Origin: Archilochus colubris
Taxonomy: Eukaryota > Chordata > Aves > Apodiformes > Trochilidae
Length of the DNA stretch: 64,000 nucleotides
Direction of reading: 5' to 3'
Assembly: GCA_023079485.1 (NCBI GenBank)
Contig: CM041090.1
Coordinates: 40,304,874 to 40,368,873 of the forward strand
A program made the position numbers and the translations under genes. Shown here one piece after another: positions 34,601 to 46,600 of the stretch. Every line of letters starts with the position of its first letter. The stretch's first letter is position 1. The notes beneath the pieces are model-generated. The model worked only from the letters and a program-made list of their open reading frames with translations, ran no database searches and had not been told where the DNA came from.

Positions 34601-37600
34601 AAAGCTGAAATAAAGCTTTTGCTACCACTGGATGACATCTCCTGCTTGCCACCAGCTCTCAGGACCATGGGATGAGAGCCAGGAGGGTTGAGGTCCTGCC
34701 AAAAAGTGGCTCAGGAGCCCAGCAACACATTATTCTTATTTTCCTTACCACTCAGTCTGTATCTTTGGCTCCTGAAAGCTCCTGTGCCCTCATTCACCAC
34801 AGGCTAATGGGCAGAGTGAGACCAATTTATTGTTCCTCAGTGCCTGCAGAACTGGACCCTTGTCCTGGGGGTTGATCAATACCCCAGAACAGAGGCTCCT
34901 TTTGCTATACAGGGTGTTTGCCACCTAAATTATAGTTAAACCACTGCAGGCACCTGATGCTAGGGTGCTGAGCTGAAACCATGGCAGAAGCCTAAGGATG
35001 AGGTTTAGTTTAGGGTTACAGGCTAATGAAGGGATAGAATCATAAAACCCCAGACTGGTTTGGGTTGGAAGGGCCCTGAAAGATCATCTAGTTCCAATCC
35101 TCCTCCAAGGGTGGGGTCACCTACCCCTGAGAAAGACAGAAAAAGGCATAAATGTCCTCACAGGGAAGATGCTCCAGGCTCAGGGTCCAGGTTCAGCAGG
35201 AATCCCCATGAACCAGAGGATGCTCCTATCGATGGGAGCATTTTTGAAGGTGTTTGGGAAGGAGGCACCAACTCAGCAACCTCTCCCTTCATGTGCACCA
35301 GAAAGAGATTTTCTCCCACAGTCCCTCTGAGTCTCCACATCCATGAAAGAATAAAAAAGGTGATGGGAAGAGCTTCCACCTTCTCTATCTGATGTGAAGC
35401 TCCTCAGAAGGAAGCAAGGTAAGGCAGCAGCACTGATACACAGGGCCAAGATGTTATTTATAGGCTCAAAAATCCCTCCAGAGACATCCCCACTTCCATC
35501 AACCCAGTCAAATCCAACCAGTGGGGGGTGATGTGCCTGTGGAGAGGCTCACCAATCCATCCCCTTTCCTGCAGCCTTCCCTCACCTTGGTGGGCTGTGG
35601 GGAAGAAAAAGCAAAGCCCTGCTCCTTACCTGGCTGCTGAAACATCAGCATGGTCTGCGGGGAGGTGTGGACCGGCAGCGAGCGCGTCCTCTGCACCGAG
35701 CTGTGGCTCCGGCTGGGCATGCTGTTGCTGCCCCCAGGGTTGGCAAACCAGAGGTTCTGCAGGAAGCAAAAAAAAAAACCCCAAAAAACAGGGTGCAAGG
35801 TGTCAAGCAGAAGCCTCCAAGCCATGTGTTTCCAACCCCCACTCCTCCCCACCTCCCCTTTCTTTCCAGTCCCACGCCCGGCCGCACAGAGGAGGACAAA
35901 GGGGTTTTGCTTGCTTGGCTTGAGAAGGAGGAAAAAGGAAGGAAAAGGAAGAAGGAAAAAAAAACAAAACAAAGGAAGCTTCTGGGGAAGGGCTGGAGAA
36001 GGTGGAGATGCCACGAAGGCCAAGCAACCAACCTGTCTGCCTTGCTTGAGGATGGCGGGGCTGGCGGCGGGGCTGCGCTGGGGGGTGCCCAGGAGCCCAG
36101 TGGGGCCCAGCAGCCCCAGGCGGGCGGTGGGGAGGTTCCGGGAGGGGATCTGGAACTGGCGGGGGTTCCTCCGGCCCAGTCCTGCCCCTGCAGATCCGGC
36201 TGTGGGTAAGGAGTTTGACTGCCCAAAGCCTCGGCTGAGGAGAGAGAAAGCATCGTGGGTGAGGAGTGGGGTCCTGCAAGGGAATGTCCTGAGGGTGCCT
36301 CAGTGTCCCCGTGAAGAAATGGATCAAAGCTGTCACCCCGAGGACTGGACCAGTGTGCACCACCCCATGTGCTGGACTAACATTTACCATCTCATATCCT
36401 GGACAAACAATCACCACCCCATGTCCCACACTGATGCTGCCAACCCCTCATGTTGTGGACCAGTATTCACCACCCCGTGTCCTGGACCAACATTCACCAC
36501 CAAATGTCCTGGACCAACATTCACCATCCCATGTCCCACACTGATGCTTCCAATCCCCCATGTCCTGGACCAACATTCACCACCCCATGTCCTGCACTGA
36601 CACTGCAAACCCTTCATGTCCTGGACCAATGTGCACCACCCCATGTCCCACACTGATGCTGCCAACCCCTCATGTTGTGGACCAACATTCACCACCCCAT
36701 GTCCTTGACCAACATTCACCATCCCATGTCCCACACTGATATTGCAAACCCCCATGTCCTGGACCAATGTGCATCATCTTGTGTCCTGGACCAATGTTCA
36801 CCACCCCATGTCCCACACTGATGCTGCCAACCCCTCATGTTGTGGACCAACATTCACCACTCCATGTCCTTGACCAACATTCACCATCCCATGTCCCACA
36901 CTGATATTGCAAACCCCCATGTCCTGGACCAATGTGCATCATCTCATGTCCTGGACCAATGTTCACCACCCCATGTCCTGGACCAACATTCACCATCCCA
37001 TGTCCTGCTGATGCTTCCAGCCCCTCATGTCCTGACTGATGTTCACCACCCCATGCTCATCCACCACCACATGTTCACCACAAGCTCTGCTCCTGCCCAA
37101 TCTTCCCATCCTGTTGAGGATGTTCCTCTATCCTGCACATTAAATTGGAAAAGAAGCAGCTTGGACATGAACCAGCAACATCTTTTCTTCACCCTGCCTG
37201 CCAGTCACCCTCCCTCCCTTCTGCAGCTCTCAAATTAACATTTTTGTTTAAATTTTTATTTTACTCCTGCAAAACAGGCCTGTTCTTAAATAAAGACTAA
37301 AGCAACACAGGTAATTCCCTGAGCACCAGAGCCCCTGGCTCCTGATCTCCTTCGTTTTGACTTAAACTCCTCATTCCTCTGAGCATAACAAGAGATCTCT
37401 CAGGTGTTGATTCTCCAGTGTCTCATAAAAGTTCAGCTCATGCAGTTGGGCTTTGTTTACTGGGAATGCTTGAAGGGCTGGACCTTTTCCCCTTCCAGGA
37501 GGTTAACTTTAATGAACTTGGTGCCTTCTAAGACTTCACAAGTTCTGGAAAACTTGGTTAAAACAACCTAACAAGTCCAAGACTTCCTAGTGAGGGGCAA

Positions 37601-40600
37601 AAGGTAAATTCCTGCAGTGGTGGGACTGACTACACCCATTCCTGTCTCTGCACAGCAAACTTCCATCCAGTGATCACATCTGGACCCAAGACCACACAGT
37701 CCAAATGTCCTGAGAAACCAATCTCAGCACATGAAACCACATTTCCTCCTTGGAGAGGAGGGTCAGACACACTGGCATCCCTCCCCAGGTGGGTTTTTTG
37801 CATTTAAAACCAGAGAAATGACACAAAAGTAATCAGATAATCCTTGGGAACATAGCAGTGTGGGTCTCCTCACCATACAACATTGGCTTTGGGTCCCTTC
37901 CCCAGGAGCTGGGCAGCAGGACTGCAATGTGGTGACCAGGTCTGAGCACAGCTGACGGCAGGAGCTCTCTGCAAACCCACACTTTCCATGCTCCACATTC
38001 TCCCCTGCTCTTCTCCAGCACTTCATCACCCTCACAGATGTTTCAGTTCACCTTCCTCCCAGCCCTCATCCATGCTTGTTACAAACATGCTTCAGATGAC
38101 ATGAACACACTGAGAGTCCAAAACTAGATAAATTTACCAGGCAGAAGTAGGACAGGGTTTCTTTAAACCTTGTCCAAAAAAAAAAATAAAAAGCTCTTGC
38201 CAATGGTTCTCCATGAGAAAAGCAGGACTGGGCACATACTCCCTCCACACCTGCAGCTTCCCAGGAGCAGAAGAAAAGCAAAATGCAAACTAATCAAAAG
38301 CAGCAAGGAAACTGGAGAGCATCCTAAGCAGCCCTGGGAAAGGGGCTGGGACTGTTTTGGGCTGGCAGCCCCATCTTGTGCCTGGGGTCAGCATGGGTGA
38401 TGGCCCAGACCAAACAGGTCCATCAAAACCCTTTGCTCTTGTCTCTCCTGCTTCTCATCCTGCCATGAGCACTGAACCACTTGTGCTTTTCCATTCCCAG
38501 ATATTCCAGCCAATTCCACCAAGGAACACTCTGTGTCTGTGCTTCTTTCTGAACTCACATCCCAGCTGTCCCAACACTCCCAGTTATGTCCAAAACATCT
38601 TTCTTTAGAGGGGAAAAAAAAAAAAAAAAAAGAACTTGCACAACACTGCAATAAAACAGAGTTAGCAGCATGAAACAAAAGCCCGGTGATGTTGTTAGAA
38701 CTGATCTAAAAATATCTCTTTTTGCTATAACCCCAAAGCTTTCTAGGATCATCCAAAAATCCAGCATCCCCAAGGAATTAAGTGAAAAAAACTGAGCCCC
38801 TCCAGTTCTGCACTCTCTGCAGGCTTCACATCTTGTGGGGTTTTTTTGTTTTGTTTTTTTTTTGACAGATGAAGGCTTTTTGGTGAAATTCCAGCACTGA
38901 TGTAACCAGCACAGGGCAGCAGCAGGGGCTGGGATACAGCTGGGAAGCTCCGGGTCGGGAGCCAGGGAGATGTGATGGGAATTGGTGGGGCAGGGACTGC
39001 TGGGCAAGGCCTGGGTTGTATTGCTGAACCTTTCCCAAACCTCCTCCCTGAGCCTGGCAGGATCCATCCCCTCCCTCCCTGTTGGGAGCCATCAGGATGC
39101 TCCCACTGACCCCCCCAAACCTGGCGTACCTCCTCTGCTGCCGATAGCCCGACAGCTCCAGGAGGGATTTCCGAGGGAAAGACCGGAAGAGTTTCTGCAC
39201 CTGCTGTTTCCATGACAGCAGCCTCTTCTTCTGGATCTCTGTAAACGCCTGTACCCCCCCAAAGAAAAAAAAATAAATTAAGAAACACACAAATGTTTTT
39301 CTGTACAAAGCCAGCAGGGATGAGTAGATGGGTGTGGTGTCATGAAAAGCGGCGGGGGAGTGAGTTGAATCCCACTGGAAAGTCCAGAGGAAAACCCTGG
39401 TGTCTCCTGAGGATTTACTCATCTCAGGTGCTGACAGTGGTCCAGCAGCATCCCCTGTGGCCTGGAGTGACAGCCTAGCTCTTCCCCTGAGGCTGCCAAC
39501 CCCTCTGGGCAGAGCCAGGCTTCCCCAAACCCTCCTTGTGCCCCTCTGAGCTGCCAGGGGCTGAGCCCAACTCCCCATGGGGTTTGACTTATGTCACCTG
39601 GAGGTGTATCTAGAAAATGCTGCCAGGGTTGGAAAGTGTCAGGATTTGGAAAGCAGAGCTGCTCCAAAGCATCCAGCATCCTCCTCCTCCTCTGGGCACT
39701 GACAGCTTCTTGGGGTGATCCCTCTCACCCACCTGGACTTCTGGCAAAGGTCACCCATGCAGGGGATGGACCTTCCCCAACAACACCCCAGATCTCCAGG
39801 TGAGCACTGTGGGTCACAGGGACACCCACATGCCCTGATTAATTCCTGACTTGATTGGCCAGAGCCAATGCAGACACTGGGTCCTGGGACATAGGCTGGC
39901 ACTGGTGGGGTGACAATGACACCACCAGATCCCTCCCAGCACCAGGTGCTGCTGGAAAAAGAGCCCCTCTGCAGCTCCCTGTCTTCTCAGATTTGCTCTC
40001 CAGCCTTGGGCATCTGCTCCCACCAGCCTGCTCACCATGTCTCTGCACCCCTAAGGATGCCTTGCTCGGCTGTCCAAAACATTCTAGGCACCATTTCCAG
40101 GTTTGGATGCTCTCCAAAAGAGAAGCAAATAGGAGCAGACATGTTCTGCCTTCCAGCCACTGCCTGTGTTCATGTGAGACCATACCCACAGCTCTGACCT
40201 TGTCTTCCAGCAAACCCAAACAGTGGCTGCCACCATCCTGTACTTCACAGGGCCAGACACGAGGTGACACCATGGGTGCTGAAACCCCCCCAGGATCAGC
40301 CGAGGTGTCCAGCCAAAAAAAATACATTGCAGCACTCTCATTTTGCCCACTATCTCACTATTTCACCCCGATTCAAAGTCCCCCCCATGCCTGGTCCTGC
40401 GTGGATCAAACCTTTGCTCAAACCTTGGGCAGCAGTGAGGGGCTGTGAGCTGCCTTGCTCCTCTCCCTCACACTTGCAGCAAAATTTGGGGTTTTCAGCC
40501 ACCTGAGGAGATTCTTCACTGCTTTGACAGCTTTTTTTTTTAATAAACAAATAACTAAGAAACGTTTAAAGCCTACAGCTCCAGTGAGAGGCTGTGCAAG

Positions 40601-43600
40601 CTCCCCCCTGATTTCTGCCATATGGGCAGGCGATGAGCAGCAGATTGTTCCTCCAGGTGCAGCTGGCAGGGGTACAAAACTCTGCAGGACACCAGGGACA
40701 CTGCCCATCCCTCCCTGCCACCAGGCAGGAGTGTGCTGGAACCCTGTGACACAGTCTTGGCTGTCCCAAGCCATCTCCTGGCAAAAGGCAGATCCAGAAG
40801 GAATAGAAACAGATGCCCCCGTTGCAAAACCCCAAGACCATGTGTGAGGAACAGGAGGTGGCAATGCCAAGGGATGGCTGGGTCTGTACACATACTCATC
40901 CTGGTTTTTTTTTTTTTTCTTTCATCCAGCTGCTGATCAAGCTGTGTCACAAGCTGGATGACTTCCCCAGCTCCATATCCTGGCAATTAAGTGGAGGGGG
41001 AGCAATGTTTCCAACCACCCCACTGGAGCTACTGCCTGCTGCAGCCCTGTTCTGTCAGAATTACTATTAATACCCCCCAAAAATATTTGTGTTAGAAACC
41101 AAAAGGTTGACATCAACAGACACTTTGAAAACAGTTCCTAAGTGATGAGGAACAACAGTTTTAGATGATCTGTCACGACTCACCTCGTGGATTAGACATT
41201 TGTCTATGAGCTGTAAATAGGAACTTATATTCTCTTCATCAGGGCGGGAAACTAAAAGTTGTGTGCATACTGGAAAGAAAAGAAAGAGAAGAGAAATGGG
41301 AATTGGGGAAACTGAGTTAGAGGCTGAGGAGTCCAAGGAACACCTTGGATGTCCCCTGTCCCATGAGCAGGTCTTAACATCAGTGAGAAAAAAACACCCT
41401 TCCCCAGTTCCTGCTGTGCTGTCCTATATTTAGGGCTGGATTTTGTTCTCTGTTAGGGGGGTGTAAATCCAGAGAACACCACTGAAGTCACTGGAATTAG
41501 ACCTGAGCAAACCAGGGGGCTGGGATTATTCTCTTTTCCTAATTACAATGCAGCAAGAGCACCACTGGCTCGAGCTCCTGCTCCTACGGCCAAAATCCAC
41601 CCCTGTGCAAAGGGATTCCCACTTTTCCCAATGGATTTTAGCTCTTTGGGAATTAACCCTGCCTTGTCTGCCTGTGCAGTCAATCAGCTGGGGAGAAATT
41701 CTGCACCAAGTTTATATATAGAAAAGATCACATCTGTTTTTTGTTTTTTTTTTTACAAAAAAGGTCTGAAATAGGGACAGGGCTGACGTTTCTTTGTGGC
41801 ATCCCAGTAAGTTTCTTTCTATTCCTGGTCTCCTATGTGAGCCCATGGATGAGACTCCCATCCCCTCCCCTCTTCCCCAGGGAGATCTCCCTGCAGACAG
41901 CCAGCACTGATACCTCAGCTGGGGGTTAGGACACATCTGAGCTCACACAAATTTGCTCCAAGAGCCCTGTACATGGCACTGAGTGTCCACCCCTCCTCAC
42001 ATCCCTCTTGTGCACCTCCCAATGTGTTAATCATGGACTTATTAAGGTTGTAAAAGACCTCTTAAGTCATCAAATCCAACCAAATTAATCCTGTGTACCC
42101 AGCACTTGGCATGGGACAGCACCAGGGTATTTTGAATATTCTGCACCCAAATCAGGGCTTTAAAACTGGCTTGGATGCAGCTGACATGCACTCAGGCTAA
42201 GCCTGAGTCACCAGTGTGGCCTTTCAATGAGCCAAGCAAGCCTGAGGGATGCTCCTGAAAACATCTCTGGATTGGTGGGATGGGGTCTGAAGGGGATGGG
42301 TGAGGATGCTACCCATCCCTCACCTGAGGAAGGGGGAGGATCCTACCCTTGACCTGGAGCAAGGAGAGGGTGCTATCCACCCCTCACTTGGGGCAGGGTG
42401 AGGATTCTATCCCATCCCTCACTTGGGGCAAGGAAAGGATGATATCCATCCTTTTCCTGGGGCAGGAAACCCACCCCATCAATGCCCCTCCCCAGAATTC
42501 ACCCTCTTACCTCTTCCCACAGCACTGGGAAGCCTCAAAAACCCCTTAAGTGCTTTTTGCAGTTGCTCAGGAGCATCCCAGCCTTGCCCTGAGGTAGGTG
42601 TCCCTAAGTAAGCACACCAAGAAGAGGTGACAAGCTCTCACCTTTCCCCATCACTCTGGTGAACTGTCCAGGCAGGTCACCTTCAGGCAAAGGGCCACCC
42701 CCCGACTCGCCCTCGCATCCCGGTAAATGGTGCTGCTGCATCCCCCCTGCTGCTGCTGCTGCTGCTGCTGCTGAGTCCTTGCAGTCAGAACCTTGGGTGT
42801 CAGAGCCCAGCAGGGAGGAAGGGTGATGGGAATCAGTGTCCCGGCTGTGCTCCTCCGTGCTGGAGTTTTGGGAAGAGTAAGCTTTGATGGGGGTGAGGAT
42901 CATTTGGTGTAGCTCCTGCAGCGGGACACGCAAGTTGCCACCTTCCAGGATGTCCTGAGGATTTAAGAGGAGACAAGAGGGTTTGTCCCTGTAGGGATAA
43001 TGGGACATTGGCTATGAAACAGACCCTTGCTACCCCTCAAGAACTCCCCCCCAACCCTGGGGAGCCTCCTCCTGCCCCAGGACCCTGCTGCAGTTCCCAT
43101 TCACCAGCTGTGGTTCATTTGCTTTTTGTTTAGACCAGGGGGAGCTTGGAGCTGCTCAGGGACTGTGTCTGATGATCCATGGAAGTGTTCAGGCCTGCAG
43201 CCTCAGAGATAAACATGACCCTGTCAGTCACTGGGACCCCAAACCAGTGGCAATCCAGCAACAGTGCTTCCAAATTTCCACCAGAAAGATGCAAATCCCA
43301 TGAGAGCAACTGAGCCCCAGAGATTTCACTGCCCAGAGCAGTGACCATCTGGCTCCTTCCCTACCAGTCCCACAACTGTGACATTTTCTCTCTATTTACT
43401 TGGGATTACTTGGAATTTTGTCTCTGGTTTCCAGCATGACATTCAAACTGGGTTCTTCATAACTGCTCTGCCCCAAGGAGACAGCAATAGCATCCTTGTG
43501 CCTTAGGACCACCATTACAAAGTCCAGGACCAGGGCTGGGATGCAGGAACTCACCCTACAGCAGCAAACTGGGGACATCCCCATTCACACTGGGATGGAC

Positions 43601-46600
43601 TGGGGGAGCAGATGCAGAGGAGATAGAGGGAGGATTTCAAGAGGAACAGGGTGGGTTGTGGTCAGACTCCCAAGGGGAGACCACAGGGCTGCAGGTGAAC
43701 TTAGATCCATAAAGTAAAAATACTCAGCTTGGAGATGCTGGGAAAGGTCCACCTGGGAGGGAGAGGGTTTGGGTACAATCCCAGCCTTGCTCTCAATAAT
43801 AATGTGGATCCAGACCCCCCTTTCTATGGTCAGATCTTCCTCCCATTGATGGGAAATAGCTGCATTTTGGTTTTGATGTAGCCTGGACTAGAATAGTTGA
43901 TTGCACACTCCTGCATGGTCTGGCCTGTGGGATGCTCCTGGGAAAGAGGCAGCTTTTGGGATGAATCCTGGCTGTGCTCAGGGAAGAGACACAAAGTGGG
44001 TGCATAGGCTGTGTGTGAGCCAGGAGAAGCACTGAAATGTTTGCTCAGCCTAATTCCTGCTGCAGCCCAGGCTCACCTTCAGACACTTCAGCTCCACTCC
44101 TCTCCAAGACCTGGTCTCAGGCTGCTGGGCACAAGTTTTGGGGGAAAAATCCTGTTTTGCTAATGGGTGGAGAGGGGTCGAGCAGCTCTTTCCAAAAAAG
44201 CAGCAATCTGTTGCAAACTAAAAAAACCCAAGTCCCACACATGCTCTTGTTTAGCCAAAAATAAAATAAAATAAAATTGGGATGGGAAGCCTGGAAAACC
44301 AGAGATGTTTCCTCCCAATGTAAAGAAGCTCTGAGCTCCAGCAAAGTGGGACAAGGTCACAACTCCACAATCTAAACACACCCAGCCAGGGCTCCAAAGC
44401 AGCCACTGCCACTGACCTCCTGTATTTTATAACCTGTGTAGCTGCTTGTGGCAACTCCATGGGGCAAAAGCTCCTGCCCTGTGCCATTTATCAACACTGT
44501 ATTTCAAAACCCAGGTGGAAAAGTAGGGGAAGAGGCTGTTCAGCTGCCTGCAAAACACAGCACTGAAGCAAGCTCATCAATCCAATGGGCTTAAACCCTT
44601 TGGATGTAATAGTTATTATTAATATGCAGAGGGAAATATGGCTTTATTAGCCATACTCTGAGTAGGAGCCTGTCTTAAAAATAAATAGTGGAGCAGGGAG
44701 CTGAGGAAAACAACAATAAACAGCACCACAGAGGTATTTAGAAGCCCCTGGTGGGAGACTTGATGAGCTGCTGTCTGAAGACAGTGCAATTAAATATAAT
44801 ATAATATTGCAATAATAAATAGCTGGAGGATGGGTGAGCTGCTCCCTGCCAGCCCACAGTGCTGGGGCTCCTCCAGCAGCTGTTTCTGCAGAGGTTCAGC
44901 TTTGCTGGGAGGGAAAATGAAGTTTCTGTTTGTTCACCTTGGAAATTCCTGTTGCTCAGGTACTGTTGTGGGTGTCAGGCTTTTTATCTGGGGACAGATC
45001 ACCCACATGATGCTCCAGAAGAGTGCAGTGGTCCTTGACCTGACAGACACTGGGAAATCCCAACTCTTTTTGGGGACAGAGAGGTAGGGGCAAGACTAGG
45101 GGTCCCTGTGCATGCAGGGGTTCTCCTAAGAGAGGCAGTGGCATTAAGGTGAGAGAATTAACTGAGTGTCTGAGGGATAAACAGGGGTTAAAGACTCTGT
45201 CCATCCATATCTCAAGTGGGACAGTGGCTTTGTGTGGCTGGAACTGCTCCTGCACCATGGTTCAGCAGGTGGTCAACCACCTTCCCACCAGCAGCATTGG
45301 GATGATGCCTCCATCACCCAGAGCTCTGGTGTTTCTGAGCAACCTGGAGCTGGGCAGAGCTTGTACTGGTGCTGAGGGGCTTTTCCATCCCAGCTGCCTG
45401 AGTGCTGGAGATGGATTAGGAGCTACATGGCAAAATACAGCCCCAAACAAAACCTGCATCTGGTACTAAAGTGTTTGAGACACCATTCAAGATCAGATCT
45501 CAACATGTACAACCAAAATAAATTCCTGACCTCTTGAAAAAGAAGGAATAAAAAAGTGGTTGCAATTACTTACCCTTTCTAAAGACTTGAGCAGGTTTTG
45601 TCTTTCTTTTAGCTTTTGGATACTGATGACTATTTTGTGTCTTGCACCTTTGGTAACGTTCTGCAAAAAAACAACCAGCACAAAACTTGGTGTGAACATT
45701 TCCCCAGGACAGCTGGGTCAGCCCAAATCCTTCCTCCCCTAAACACAAAGGGCTGCTACAAATTAATCAAATTTCTGACAAATTAATCAAATTTCTGAGT
45801 GCAGAGATTAGTGGGGGGCATAGAAAATCACTTAGGGACTTGCTGAAGAGGGAGATTTCCAGCAAGTCTGTCCCTCCCTGGTATATCTCACACAGTGGAA
45901 GTGCTGCTGGGTCCTCTCCATCCCTAGGCTAAGGTGGAGGCAGATGTGACAGAGGGAAAACTTTCAAAGGTTGGAGTGGCAATTGGCCACCAAAATCCCA
46001 TGGACTTTACAGGAATTGGGCACTTCAGACCATGCCCCCAAAGCTCCTTCATCCCAACTGGAAAAAAAACCAACCCGTAAGTCCAGTTCCCAATGATGGG
46101 ACCTTTCTGCTGGGACTCCAGTAAGAAATCTGTGACAAGGCATTTTTTAGGTACAATGTGGGGTTTTTTTCACCCCCCAAGACCTGGTTTTCCTTTTTCT
46201 GGCACCTTCCCAACCACCTGCAGGCAAAACACCTTCTATGTGAAGATGCACAAAGAGGGACTGGAGCTGATCTCATCTACTCAGGGCAAGAGTAGGGACC
46301 ATGGCTGAGCCCTGTGCAGCCAAGGTGGGACATACCTGTGCCTCAAGCTGGCATTCAGTGAGGGCCATCATCTCCTCATATGTCATCTGTGAGAAGAGGG
46401 CAGCATACTTGTGCAGCCTGAGGCTCTTCAGCCAGGCTGGGACATCTGCAGCACAAAATAAAGGAGATGAGAGCTCCTGGTTAGTTTGTGACACTGGTCA
46501 ACCACGTGCAAGAACATCAACAAGGTGAGGAGCTTATTAGGTGCCATTCACCATCCCACCTGTGCTTCAGACACCTGGTTGAACTTCCAGAACCCTTTGG

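Larger units (their letters stand above)
33816..35629 (-). other. SAMD4A: SAMD4A intron
   Basis: It contains CR1 fragments at 33935-34196 and 35034-35125; otherwise unremarkable. Confidence 0.85.

Noticed and set aside
35650..36600. 316-codon + strand open frame
   Set aside because: It is antisense to two verified SAMD4A exons and runs into the minisatellite, so it is a shadow frame.
36343..37050. CRISPR-like array of regularly spaced repeats
   Set aside because: There are no unique spacers, units are contiguous and variable, and the context is a vertebrate intron.
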